From DSAD01 sp036825155 (GTDB lineage: Bacteria > Desulfobacterota > Desulfomonilia > UBA1062), in NCBI GenBank assembly GCA_036825155.1, contig DAISYU010000005.1, forward strand, positions 1 through 64,000: a DNA stretch of 64,000 nucleotides, read 5' to 3'. The notes beneath the pieces were generated by a model. The model saw only the letters and a list, made by a program, of their open reading frames with translations. It was not told the origin of the DNA and searched no databases. The translations under genes were made by a program, and so were the position numbers. Below, in pieces: positions 1-8,163 of this stretch. Each line of letters starts with the position of its first letter. Position 1 is the stretch's first letter.

Positions 1-90
1 TAAACTCGCTCCGTTTCACTCCGCTCAAACAGAACCCGCTTTTCCCCCGAATTTTCCTGCATTCGCTCATTGGCTTCTGAGGGGACCCCG
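1..90 (+). repeat. Partial copy of a dispersed repeat, left of the AT-rich island
   Basis: The first 90 bases match, with small gaps, the reverse complement of 2024-2103. Both copies share TAAACTCGCTCCG, then CTCAAACAGAA, an ATTTTCC block, TCGCTCAT, GGCTTC and AGGGGACCC. The left copy carries an extra 10 bases after the first block. It is cut by the window edge, so its true length is unknown. The two copies are inverted and enclose the low-GC gene at 461-1804. I cannot tell whether this is a REP/MITE-like family or the remnant of a larger element. Confidence 0.6.
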
Positions 91-460
91 TTTGGTCCGA
101 CGCCAAGTTATTCAATTAGGAGATCTGAATTTATCGATTATGTGGGACCTTAGATCTTCTGAGGTTATGTGTATATTGGGGAAAGACTTTATAATGGCAC
201 GATATATACACTTTCATTGGCACAGTGCAGAAAGGGATATATTCATACTTTTCCATTTTGATGAAATTAAATAATGGCTCAATCAAATTCAGTATATAAT
301 AAGAAGATTACATTGCAAATTTTGCTATCCCATTATACTGTTATATTACGTTTATGCATAATAGTGCTTTTGGGCGGCGAAACATACCGCTCATTTGAGT
401 CGCCAGGAAAATGAGATCAATTCACCATTTTGGATTGTTTTGTATTAAAAGTAATTAAAC
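91..460. other. AT-rich region without a convincing gene
   Basis: This stretch is clearly richer in A and T than the flagellar genes further right. A 60-codon frame at 92-274 has no recognisable motif and no good ribosome binding site, so it is not called. The region probably holds the promoter of the following gene, but no clear -35/-10 pair was found. I searched it for a GTTRRRY core that would mark the left end of an integron cassette and did not find a good one. Confidence 0.4.
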
Positions 461-1804
461 ATGAGAAAACACAATAGACATTTATCTCCCAATATTTGTC
501 CCTCCTTCATTCTTAGGCCAATGCTTAAATTTAATATGGTTTTTTGTATAATACTCTTGTCTATGTTTGCTTATATTCCAACAGCATTCTCTGATAACAC
601 AATTATTGAGATTAATATTGAACTGAAAAATATAGCAATTGATGAGGAGAGGAAGCCCGTTTCCTTAGGAGAGGGGGCTTCTTTTAGAGTTGGTCAAATG
701 AAAGTTTCTTCTTCAAGTGAAATTAGTATATCCGACAACAAATTCCCCAATAAAGATGCACAAGAAAAATATAATGATATAAAAAAGCAAATAATAAGTG
801 GTCGATCGGTTTTAGTTGATTATAAGCTGATCAATTATGAATTTAACGATGATTCTCGAATTAAGGATTGTAAATGTAGTAAACAAGACCAGGAAAACCC
901 TGAACAAGTTGAATGTAATTGTTACAGGCTTTTCGATATAGTTTGGTTTAGGTATCGATTTGATTACGCATTTAAAACTGAGAATGATAAGTGGGAGAAG
1001 TCGTTCTTAATACCAACCAACTTCTACTTTGATACTCCACGACCTGCAACTGTTGTAGGTGTTGGCGATATAACACTTTCCATTCCTGGCTTGGGGTTTA
1101 ATATTGACCCAGAAATTAATTTGTGGAATCTGGACCAATTTTATAGATCTGATACTTACAAAATAATAGTTACAAGGCATACTGTGCCAAAACAATTTAT
1201 ACTTATTCCCGAAGATAGTATTATTCCAAAATTAACTTCTTCGGGAGCAAAATACGAAATATTAGGAAAAGCAAATATAGGAGAGTCGGCCATCGTAACT
1301 GTAACATCTCCCTTTTGGTATCCATTTGATAAATACTCTTTCAAGTTTATAACCAAAACATATTTTGATTCATTCTTGAATATTAACTTTGTGGACATTG
1401 AGGATTTGAATCTTGAGACAAAAGAGGAGCTTAAATTAAAATCTAAAAAAGATGAGATAAAGAACTTTGAAATCAAATTGTATCGAAGGCACAATTTCTC
1501 AAATTTAATTTTGCCAGTTTTACTTGCAATAGTACCGCTTCTTTTGTTTTTCAAAAAAGAAATTTTATGGGCCAGGTATCTGACGTACGTTTCATCTCTT
1601 GGTGGAATCTACTTGTCGCTACCAAAAACATTAAACATCCCCAAAATTAATATCTTTACCATTTCATTATGTATTATTTTTGTTGCACTTTATGTTGGTT
1701 TTGAAAGAGATATGTTTAGGAGCATCTGCAAAACACTGTTCATGCCTGTTCTCAGCAAGTTACACGGACTTCTATTTTCTATCAAAATGCGGAAAATTAA
1801 ATAG
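461..1804 (+). CDS. Predicted signal-anchored membrane protein carried on an integron-like gene cassette
   Basis: Unrecognised protein of up to 447 residues. ATG 521, residue 21, is an alternative start: it begins directly with a good signal peptide (hydrophobic run, then a TAFS-D cleavage-like site) and has AGG just upstream. After the signal comes an extracytoplasmic, beta-rich domain of about 330 residues with a CKC...CNC cysteine cluster and the motif FWYPFDKYSF. The last 100 residues hold three or four hydrophobic helices and a short basic tail. The YPFD motif followed by C-terminal membrane helices recalls the DUF4436 membrane-protein family, but that is a weak recollection. Codon use is strongly AT-biased, unlike the rest of the window. 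The stop lies three bases before an attC site, as expected for a mobile cassette. Function unknown. Confidence 0.7.
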   Translation: MRKHNRHLSPNICPSFILRPMLKFNMVFCIILLSMFAYIPTAFSDNTIIEINIELKNIAIDEERKPVSLGEGASFRVGQMKVSSSSEISISDNKFPNKDAQEKYNDIKKQIISGRSVLVDYKLINYEFNDDSRIKDCKCSKQDQENPEQVECNCYRLFDIVWFRYRFDYAFKTENDKWEKSFLIPTNFYFDTPRPATVVGVGDITLSIPGLGFNIDPEINLWNLDQFYRSDTYKIIVTRHTVPKQFILIPEDSIIPKLTSSGAKYEILGKANIGESAIVTVTSPFWYPFDKYSFKFITKTYFDSFLNINFVDIEDLNLETKEELKLKSKKDEIKNFEIKLYRRHNFSNLILPVLLAIVPLLLFFKKEILWARYLTYVSSLGGIYLSLPKTLNIPKINIFTISLCIIFVALYVGFERDMFRSICKTLFMPVLSKLHGLLFSIKMRKIK

Positions 1805-1807
1805 GAA

Positions 1808-1866
1808 GCCCAACAAGCAAATTCAGCCCACGCAAGAAACCGAGAGGCTAATTAAAAGCGTTGGGT
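1808..1866 (+). mobile_element. Integron attC recombination site (59 bp)
   Basis: The site opens with GCCCAAC (R'', 1808-1814) and closes with GTTGGGT (R', 1860-1866), which are complementary at six of seven positions. Inside lie AATTCAGCC (L'', 1820-1828) and GGCTAATT (L', 1847-1854). These pair with one unpaired extra base in L'', the asymmetry that integron integrases use to choose the bottom strand. About 18 bases form the loop. Order, spacing and orientation relative to the preceding stop codon match classical 59-base elements. No integrase gene and no second attC were seen, so this is a lone site within the window. Confidence 0.85.
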
Positions 1867-2023
1867 AGTAATTATAACTTCGATAACCCTTAAGCTTCAT
1901 CGTCTAAGATTTACTCAATATCTCACGCCGCTATATGTACTGGAATTACGAATATGTTCAAACCTCAACGATAAGAAGATTATCAGGAATTTTTTCCTGT
2001 ACCGTGAATTTCAGCACGTAAGA

Positions 2024-2103
2024 TGGGTCCCCTTGAAGCCGATGAGCGAGGGATGGGAAAATCAGAGAAACGAGCAATTTCTGTTTGAGCGGAGCGAGTT
2101 TAT
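2024..2103 (-). repeat. Inverted copy of the left-edge repeat
   Basis: Read on the minus strand this begins TAAACTCGCTCCG and runs through CTCAAACAG, GATTTTCC, TCGCTCAT, GGCTTC and GGGGACCC in the same order as bases 1-90. Similarity may extend to about 2160, but the matching part of the left copy would lie before the window. With the left copy it encloses about 1.9 kb that includes the cassette gene. Confidence 0.6.
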
Positions 2104-2171
2104 TGCGAGCTGATTTTTCCCCGAGTGAGCGAATGAACCCGAAGGGCGGCTTCTCGGGGTGCATTTCTTTC

Positions 2172-2201
2172 GTTCTTTCTTTGTGCACGCAAAGAAAGAA
2201 C
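2172..2201. repeat. Perfect 12-bp stem hairpin
   Basis: GTTCTTTCTTTG (2172-2183) and CAAAGAAAGAAC (2190-2201) are perfect reverse complements around a six-base loop TGCACG. There is no T-tract, so it is not a standard terminator. It sits inside the repeat-rich segment and looks like part of a dispersed palindromic element. Confidence 0.7.
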
Positions 2202-2295
2202 ATATAAAAAATGCAAAGAAATGAACATAAAAGATGTAAAGGGACATAGGTAACACATGCGTGCACGCGCATCTATACTATTCTCTGTGTTTGGA

Positions 2296-2835
2296 TCAAG
2301 GCCTCCCGGCGAGGGTTCCCCTGTCATTCCGGTAATTCGCCAGCTTTTTGGTTATTGTGGCTGCCTTTTCAGTGTCCATGTACGAGAGGATGCCGCCTGC
2401 GATGTCGCCTTTCATGCTGAGGAACACCTCCACCGCCACGTTGATGTCCAGCTTGTTCATGAGATCTGCGGCAGCCTTGGGCTTCATGGACGAGTAGATC
2501 TTAACGAGGTGCCTGATCCGCTCGTCGCTCAGCTGCCGGTAGGTGTCCACCTCTGATTGAATGGATGCCTCCAGCGACTGGAGTTTTTTGATCTTTTCAT
2601 CAATCTGTTTCTCCAGTTCCTTGAGTTCCTGCTCCCTGATTGTGAGCTGTTCGTTGCGCTGCCTGATCATCTCCCACTGCTCCTGCGGGGTCTGGACCGC
2701 CTCAACGGGCTGCTGGAGGGCAGCCGGCTCGGCCTTGTCCTCTTCGGCGGCAGAGATAGTATTGACGGATATGTAGAATCCTAGAAAGGCAATATTGATT
2801 ATCAGGGCCATGATGAGCATCTTCTTTCCCGTCAT
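2296..2835 (-). CDS. MotE/YlxF-like flagellar protein (MgtE N-domain)
   Basis: A 179-residue protein with an N-terminal membrane anchor (residues about 5-28), a long charged coiled coil (about 45-110), and a C-terminal segment with the KIYSSMKPKAAADLM pattern typical of the MgtE intracellular N-terminal domain. Proteins of this build are found after fliJ in many flagellar operons and act with the stator/export apparatus; MotE is a chaperone for MotC in some alphaproteobacteria. The start codon overlaps the fliJ stop (ATGA type), indicating translational coupling. It is the last gene of the operon here; the fliK/flgD/flgE genes that often follow are absent from the window. Confidence 0.75.
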   Translation of the reverse strand: MTGKKMLIMALIINIAFLGFYISVNTISAAEEDKAEPAALQQPVEAVQTPQEQWEMIRQRNEQLTIREQELKELEKQIDEKIKKLQSLEASIQSEVDTYRQLSDERIRHLVKIYSSMKPKAAADLMNKLDINVAVEVFLSMKGDIAGGILSYMDTEKAATITKKLANYRNDRGTLAGRP

Positions 2836-3272
2836 CGGTTTCCTCCGTGGCGTAAGATCGCCATCTCATCGATAAAACGCATCTCTTTTCTGCTCTGATC
2901 TTGTATGTAGCGTTCCTCGTCTACTTCTTTCAGTCGTTCGATGGCCTTGTGCTCCCTTTTTGCACCGAGCATGAGTGTCCGTTTTTCATCGAGCTGTTTT
3001 TGTGCGGCAGCAAGCTTCTTGTCGAGCTGTTTGATGCTCCCGTCCAGAAAGGTGAGGTAGTCATGATACTGTTTCAACTGTTCGGCCAGAAGTCCCTTTT
3101 TCATCCTTGAGCCGAGTTCTTTTTGTACATCGCGCCGAGCCTGGACCCTCAGGTTCTTGAGGTTCTCGAGATTGAAGTAGTGCCGCTGGGCCTGGGAGAA
3201 TGCCTGCTGTGCCAGGTTTTCCTTGATCTTTCTCACCTTGCGCAGGGTCTCGAATCGAAATGTAAAGCCCAT
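2832..3272 (-). CDS. fliJ: Flagellar export protein FliJ
   Basis: A 146-residue, almost wholly alpha-helical coiled-coil protein of the usual FliJ length, beginning GFTFRFETLRKVRKIKE. FliJ is the stalk-like subunit that inserts into the FliI hexamer and couples the ATPase to the FlhA export gate, and it escorts some export chaperones. Identification rests on the coiled-coil build and its position 11 bp after fliI in a standard flagellar gene order. Sequence conservation in FliJ is low, so context carries much of the weight. Confidence 0.85.
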   Translation of the reverse strand: MGFTFRFETLRKVRKIKENLAQQAFSQAQRHYFNLENLKNLRVQARRDVQKELGSRMKKGLLAEQLKQYHDYLTFLDGSIKQLDKKLAAAQKQLDEKRTLMLGAKREHKAIERLKEVDEERYIQDQSRKEMRFIDEMAILRHGGNR

Positions 3273-3283
3273 TACCTTCTACC

Positions 3284-4603
3284 TCAATTCAGATTTCTCA
3301 GGATATTTATCATGGTGCCGCGGGATTCCTCCAGGGAGATCTTCGTATCGATCCCCTGTCTCAAAAAGCCGTTGATAGCCTCGATATACGCTATCGCCGT
3401 ATCGATCTTGGGATTGTTTCCGGAAACGTATGCCCCGATATTGATGAGGTCTTTTGCATCATCATAGATTGCACAGAGTTCAAGGATCTTTTTCGCACAG
3501 GTGAGGTGCTCGGGATCGACGATATCGGTCATGACCCTGCTCACGCTGCTCAAGATGTCTATGGCGGGGTAGTGGTTCTTGGCCGCAAGTTCCCGCGACA
3601 GGACTATGTGCCCGTCAACAATGGATCGTACGCTGTCCGCTACGGGTTCGGTGAAATCGTCGCCCTCTACCAGGACTGTATAGAGGCCCGTGATGCTGCC
3701 CTGCGATGACGTGTTTCCCACCCGCTCCAAAAGCTTCGGCAGCTTTGCAAAACATGACGGGGTATAACCCTTTGTGGTGGGCGGCTCACCCACTGCAAGT
3801 CCGACCTCCCTCATGGACATGGCGTAGCGGGTCACCGAATCCATCATGAACAGCACGTCATTGCCCTGGTTTCTGAAGAACTCAGCTATAGTGGTGGCCA
3901 GATAGGCGCCCCGTATACGGATGAGTGCAGGCTGATCGGATATGGCGGCAATCACGATGGAACGCTTCATGCCTTCTTCCCCGAGGTCCTTCTCGATAAA
4001 TTCCTTGACCTCTCTGCCCCGCTCCCCGATAAGGGCGATCACGTTTACGTCGGCCTTGGTGTTGCGGGCCATCATACCCAGCAGCACGCTCTTTCCCACC
4101 CCGGAGCCGGCCATGATCGCCATACGCTGGCCTTTGCCGATGGTGGTAATGCCGTTGATTGCGGCGATCCCAAGGTCCAACGGCTCGTCAATCCGCCGTT
4201 TCTTAAGCGGGTTGGTATGATTGCCGTACAGGGGCATCTCGTGATCGAGCACCAGGGCACCTTTCCCGTCCAGGGGACTGCCCATGCCGTCGATCACCCT
4301 TCCCAGCAGGTTGTTCCCCACCTTGACTACCGGATTCGATCTCCTGGCTACAATCGTGCTGCCGGGTCCGATGCCGTCGAGATCGCCGAGCGGCATCAAC
4401 AGTACCCGTTTATCCCTGAAACCGACCACCTCTGCCATGATGGAGTGATTCATCTGTTTCGAATAGATCTCACACATGCCCCCCATGGCGCTTCCCGGCC
4501 CGTGTCCTTCCACCACCAATCCTACGATATTGGTTACCTTGCCCCGCACCTGGATGGGGTCTATCTCTTTCAAAGGGGTGATGAACTTTTTCAGATCAGT
4601 CAT
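3284..4603 (-). CDS. fliI: Flagellum-specific ATPase FliI
   Basis: A 439-residue F1-beta-like ATPase that energises type III export of flagellar proteins at the cytoplasmic base of the motor. The Walker A motif GSGVGKS is at residues 166-172, followed by the conserved ALIGERGREV signature and Walker B VLFMMDSVTR. The VGEPPTTKGYTPSCFAKLPKLLERV-type segment is the specific mark of type III secretion ATPases. Length is normal. The start overlaps the end of fliH by eight bases. The remaining flagellar context excludes a virulence-type secretion ATPase. Confidence 0.97.
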   Translation of the reverse strand: MTDLKKFITPLKEIDPIQVRGKVTNIVGLVVEGHGPGSAMGGMCEIYSKQMNHSIMAEVVGFRDKRVLLMPLGDLDGIGPGSTIVARRSNPVVKVGNNLLGRVIDGMGSPLDGKGALVLDHEMPLYGNHTNPLKKRRIDEPLDLGIAAINGITTIGKGQRMAIMAGSGVGKSVLLGMMARNTKADVNVIALIGERGREVKEFIEKDLGEEGMKRSIVIAAISDQPALIRIRGAYLATTIAEFFRNQGNDVLFMMDSVTRYAMSMREVGLAVGEPPTTKGYTPSCFAKLPKLLERVGNTSSQGSITGLYTVLVEGDDFTEPVADSVRSIVDGHIVLSRELAAKNHYPAIDILSSVSRVMTDIVDPEHLTCAKKILELCAIYDDAKDLINIGAYVSGNNPKIDTAIAYIEAINGFLRQGIDTKISLEESRGTMINILRNLN

Positions 4604-5252
4604 GTTCGCTCAGCATGTCTTTCATATGATCAATCTGTGACCGTATGGTGGCATCGATTTCGCCGAACTCGGTGTCGATAATGATACCGCCGCGATCGAT
4701 GGAGGTGTCCTCGATGACATGAAGCTGTTTCCTGCCCGAGAGTTTCTTGCCCAGAATATTCTCGATGTCACGTATGTATTCGAAGTCCGAAGGGTGGAGT
4801 CTCAGACGGATGTCGTCGGTCTCCATGAGGTGGCTGCTTGCGGCCCGCACGGTGTCCAGGATGATCTCGGGATTGAGCTGGATGGATCTGTGGATAATCT
4901 TCTCCGTTATGAGGAAGATGATCTCCAGGAGTTGATCCTGGTGCGCTTCCACAATAGACTGCCTCATGTTTGAGAGTTCATCGATGGCATTCCTGAAGGT
5001 GTCGAAAAGGGGTTCGATCTTCTTGACGGCCATCTTTCGCCCTTCAGCCTGGCCCTTGTCGATACCCTCATTATAGGCCTGCATCTCGATGGCCTCTTTT
5101 TGGGACTTTGCCTGTTTGACGATCTCCTCGGCCTGTATACGGGCCTCCTCGATCTTGCTGCGTTTTCCCCTGGCCCCCATGTCCTGGATGGTATACGATG
5201 TTATGGAACAGCCTTTGTTCTTCGTGCCCTTGAGTATCTTAGACGAGGACAT
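4596..5252 (-). CDS. fliH: Flagellar assembly protein FliH
   Basis: A protein of about 218 residues with a basic N-terminus, a long coiled coil (about residues 25-100) and a C-terminal E-subunit/V-ATPase-E-like domain (FliH/SctL family). FliH regulates FliI and tethers it to the C-ring. ATG 5252 is preferred; GTG codons three and two codons upstream would also work, with GGTGAGG just before the ATG. It overlaps the end of fliG by 14 bases. The family is weakly conserved; position between fliG and fliI makes the call firm. Confidence 0.9.
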   Translation of the reverse strand: MSSSKILKGTKNKGCSITSYTIQDMGARGKRSKIEEARIQAEEIVKQAKSQKEAIEMQAYNEGIDKGQAEGRKMAVKKIEPLFDTFRNAIDELSNMRQSIVEAHQDQLLEIIFLITEKIIHRSIQLNPEIILDTVRAASSHLMETDDIRLRLHPSDFEYIRDIENILGKKLSGRKQLHVIEDTSIDRGGIIIDTEFGEIDATIRSQIDHMKDMLSEHD

Positions 5253-6255
5253 CCTCACCACCCTTTCCGATTACGATCTTTCCTGCGGCCTCGAGCTTTC
5301 TCACGACACGCACGATGATCTGTTGTGCGTTCTCCACGTCAGAGAGCTTCACCGGTCCCATGGCCTCCATGTCATCGATGAGCATCTCGGATGCACGGGA
5401 CGACATATTGCTCAGGATGAGTTCCTTCAGTTTGTCGCTCGCAGTCTTCAGTGCCAGGGACAGGTCTTCGTTCGTGATCTCTTTCAGGATGGTCTGGATA
5501 CCGCGGTTGTCGAGGTAGCTCAGGTCCTCAAAGACGAACATCTTCTGCCTGATCCCTTCGGCAAGATCGGCGTCCAGCTCCTCGAGAGAGGCAAAGATGT
5601 TGTTTTCCGTGGTATGATCCATCTGGTTCATGATCTCGGCAACGGTCTCGATCCCGCCCAGCTTCTTGCTTTCAGTCGATCCCATGGCCTCGATCTCTTT
5701 CTTGAGTACATTATCGATGTCTTCGATGACCCCGGAGGGGACCATACCCAGGTTGGCCATCCTGAAGATGATTTCCGGCTGAAGCTTTTCCGGCAGTTCC
5801 TTCACGATCTGGGCAGCCTTTGTAGAGTCAAGGTGTGCCAGAACCAGTGCAATGGTCTGGGGGTGTTCTCCCTTGAGATAGTCCACCAGCAGCAAAGGAT
5901 CGACTCCTCTGAGTGCGGAAAAGGCCGCGGTGTCTGTGGCCTGGGAAATGGAATCAATGATGGGTTGGGCCTTCTCGGTCCCCAGGGCTCCCACAAGGGC
6001 TTCCCGAAGGTAGTCCATGCCTTTGCCGGTGATTCCGCTTACCTCTGAGCTCATCTGCTGGAACTCGTCCATGATCTCCTGGACCGTTCCAACAGGGATA
6101 GTCACGTCTTCGAGTCCCGCCATCCGTCTGCCGAGCAGTTTTATCTCATAGTCGGCCAGACCCTTGAATATCTCCCGGGCGAAGTCATCGCCCATAGCCA
6201 TCAGGAAGATCGCCGCCTTTTGCGGACCATCGAGTTTCTTCTTCATCATCGACAT
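5239..6255 (-). CDS. fliG: Flagellar motor switch protein FliG
   Basis: A 338-residue C-ring protein with the three expected domains: N-terminal FliF-binding domain (LDGPQKAAIFLMAMG), middle domain with an EHPQTIA motif near residue 130, and C-terminal torque domain with charged residues (FEDLSYLDNRGIQTIL). FliG transmits force from the MotA stator and sets rotation direction with FliM/FliN. The gene start shares one base with the fliF stop (TAATG), so the MS-ring and switch proteins are translated in a coupled way. Length and motifs are normal. Confidence 0.97.
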   Translation of the reverse strand: MSMMKKKLDGPQKAAIFLMAMGDDFAREIFKGLADYEIKLLGRRMAGLEDVTIPVGTVQEIMDEFQQMSSEVSGITGKGMDYLREALVGALGTEKAQPIIDSISQATDTAAFSALRGVDPLLLVDYLKGEHPQTIALVLAHLDSTKAAQIVKELPEKLQPEIIFRMANLGMVPSGVIEDIDNVLKKEIEAMGSTESKKLGGIETVAEIMNQMDHTTENNIFASLEELDADLAEGIRQKMFVFEDLSYLDNRGIQTILKEITNEDLSLALKTASDKLKELILSNMSSRASEMLIDDMEAMGPVKLSDVENAQQIIVRVVRKLEAAGKIVIGKGGEDVLV

Positions 6256-7868
6256 TATAGGCTCTCCTGCAGCCAGGACCTCACAACAGCAGTGGCAGTG
6301 CTCTTATCATCCTTGGCGATCTTCTCGATCAGTCGCCTCTTTCCCTTGACCGCCTGCTTCATCTCATCGCTCTTTGCATCGAGTTCAATCTGGGGTATCT
6401 CCTCAACCTCGATCTGGCCGATGGTTTCCCTCTCTATGGCCTTGTTTTTCTCGGGAACGGTTTCAACCACCTTGACGGATTTGAAGAGCCATTTCAGAAG
6501 CGGCCGTATAACGAACAGCAGGACCAGCAGTGCAATGAGCAGGAAGACCAGCGGCTTCACGAGCGAGGTGATGAATTCCCTCATGTTCGCTTTTTCGGAA
6601 AGTGCCGCAATATCGGTGTCTTCCTGTGCAAACGGCATACAGGACACCGAAATCGTGTCTTCGCGGTCTACGCTGAATCCCACTGCATGCTTTACTGCAT
6701 TCTCGATGCCGGTCAACTCTTCGGCCTGGCGTGGAACAAAGACCTGGTTGCCCTTGTCATCTGTTTTATACTCTCCGTCCACGACAACCGATACGGTCAA
6801 CCGGGTAATGTTTCCCGGCGAGGAGATGCGTTCGGTCTGATTTCTGGCGATCTCATAGTTTCGCACGACATTGGATCCTCCCGAACTGGCACCGTCGGGT
6901 ATGGCGCCAGGCCCGCCCCTGCCGGTGGGGAGGTTTGACTGTGCCCCGGCTATGCCGCCGATTATCTGATCGCCCCCTCTGAATTCACTCTTCAATTCCT
7001 CGCTCCTGATTACCTGTATCTCAGGATCGTAGGTATCCTCTACACTCTTTACCATATCCATGTTGATGTCGGCACTAACTTTTACAATGGCTGAGGCCGG
7101 CCCCACGATTCTTTCCAGGAGATCCTGTGCGCGTGTCTGGAGCATGCTCTCGATTCCGTGTTTGACGTCGAGATAGTTGTTTGCCAGGGAAATGGCCTGA
7201 GATTCGTCCCTGCCTTCAAAGAGGACCTTGCCCCGGATATCCACGATGCTGATATTCTCCGGGTCCAGTCCGCGGACAGACTTTGCAACCAGGTACACGA
7301 TGCCCTGGACCTGGCTCGGGTTTATTTTCTGGCCCTGGCTGGGTTTGATGACGATCGATGCCTTGGCCGGTTTTTCATCCTCTATGAAGATGCTCTCTTT
7401 GGGCATGGCAATGTGGACCCGTGCATAGTCCACCTCCTCGAGTGACATGATGGTATTGGCCAGCTCGTTCTGGAGGGCCCGCTGGTAGTTGATCTTCTGC
7501 ACAAACTCGGAGGTGGAAAAGCCGGTCTCGTCAAAGAGCGCGAAGCCCTTGCCCACGCCACCTTTCGGGAGTCCCTGGGATGCAAGGCTTATCCGTGTTT
7601 CATAGACGTTTTCCTCGGGGATCATTATTGCCGTTCCGCCTTTTGCCAGTTTGTACTGGATACGGTTCTCTTTCAGATGCTGAACGATCATGGAGGCATC
7701 AGCCTCGTCCAGGTCAGTGAACAGGTACTGATACGTCGGTGCAAGAGACCACATCAACGATACGATAATCACGGCAGCCGTGAGTCCGCTCACGGTAAAG
7801 AGGGCGAACTTCTGGCCCATGTTCATGCTCGTGAACCTTTTGATCAGTTGGGCAAAAAGATTTTTCAT
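6255..7868 (-). CDS. fliF: Flagellar MS-ring protein FliF
   Basis: A 537-residue inner-membrane ring protein. One membrane helix lies near residues 20-42, then the secretin-like RBM domains with the conserved LPKGGVGKGFALFDE region. A long periplasmic part has a low-complexity Gly/Pro/Ser linker around residue 310. The second membrane helix is near residues 430-450, followed by an acidic C-terminus that would bind FliG. FliF is the first structure built in flagellar assembly. It follows fliE by two bases within the operon. Nothing unusual is seen. Confidence 0.97.
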   Translation of the reverse strand: MKNLFAQLIKRFTSMNMGQKFALFTVSGLTAAVIIVSLMWSLAPTYQYLFTDLDEADASMIVQHLKENRIQYKLAKGGTAIMIPEENVYETRISLASQGLPKGGVGKGFALFDETGFSTSEFVQKINYQRALQNELANTIMSLEEVDYARVHIAMPKESIFIEDEKPAKASIVIKPSQGQKINPSQVQGIVYLVAKSVRGLDPENISIVDIRGKVLFEGRDESQAISLANNYLDVKHGIESMLQTRAQDLLERIVGPASAIVKVSADINMDMVKSVEDTYDPEIQVIRSEELKSEFRGGDQIIGGIAGAQSNLPTGRGGPGAIPDGASSGGSNVVRNYEIARNQTERISSPGNITRLTVSVVVDGEYKTDDKGNQVFVPRQAEELTGIENAVKHAVGFSVDREDTISVSCMPFAQEDTDIAALSEKANMREFITSLVKPLVFLLIALLVLLFVIRPLLKWLFKSVKVVETVPEKNKAIERETIGQIEVEEIPQIELDAKSDEMKQAVKGKRRLIEKIAKDDKSTATAVVRSWLQESL

Positions 7869-7870
7869 CG

Positions 7871-8161
7871 TTATCTCAATTGTGAAAGTTGTTTGTAGCC
7901 ATCAATGAGTTTGTTGGTCACCGAGATCAGCAGCCGTACGCTTATGTCTGCCTTCTGCATGGCGATCATTGCCTCGTGAATATTCCCGGACCTTCCCTCC
8001 GCCAGTTCCACCGAGGCTTTCTCTGATTCCATGACCTGCTCGTTCGTGACGCGAACAGCATCGGTCAAGGTATCGACAAAACTCGTCGATGGGGTTTTCG
8101 CTTCTTTGTTCGTGACTTGATTCATGCCCAGTTGTTTAAAATCTGAAGGATTAATCTTCAT
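7871..8161 (-). CDS. fliE: Flagellar hook-basal body protein FliE
   Basis: A 96-residue small helical protein that joins the MS ring to the proximal rod. The C-terminal half holds the family pattern (IHEAMIAMQKADISVRLL, then VTNKLIDGYKQL). It lies two bases after flgC and two before fliF, the classical flgB-flgC-fliE-fliF order. Normal length. Confidence 0.95.
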   Translation of the reverse strand: MKINPSDFKQLGMNQVTNKEAKTPSTSFVDTLTDAVRVTNEQVMESEKASVELAEGRSGNIHEAMIAMQKADISVRLLISVTNKLIDGYKQLSQLR

Positions 8162-8163
8162 TA

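Larger units (their letters stand above)
1867..2295. other. Non-coding repeat-rich segment between attC site and flagellar operon
   Basis: The segment holds the inverted partner of the left-edge repeat (2024-2103), a strong hairpin (2172-2201) and a short GCGTGCACGC palindrome near 2262. Open frames on the minus strand here (for example 1958-2272) are rich in Cys, Phe, Lys and Arg. They look like translated repeat sequence, not proteins. The end of the motE-like gene lies at 2296, and no classic U-tract terminator was found for the flagellar operon. Confidence 0.5.

Noticed and set aside
92..274. 60-codon frame at the left end
   Set aside because: No motif, poor ribosome binding site and it runs through repeat sequence; looks like chance in AT-rich DNA.
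1958..2272. Minus-strand frames of 64-104 codons
   Set aside because: They translate the dispersed repeat and hairpin; composition is Cys/Phe/Lys-rich and unlike a folded protein.
5089..6048. Long plus-strand frame (319 codons) opposite fliG/fliH
   Set aside because: Antisense shadow produced by codon bias of the flagellar genes; no motif.
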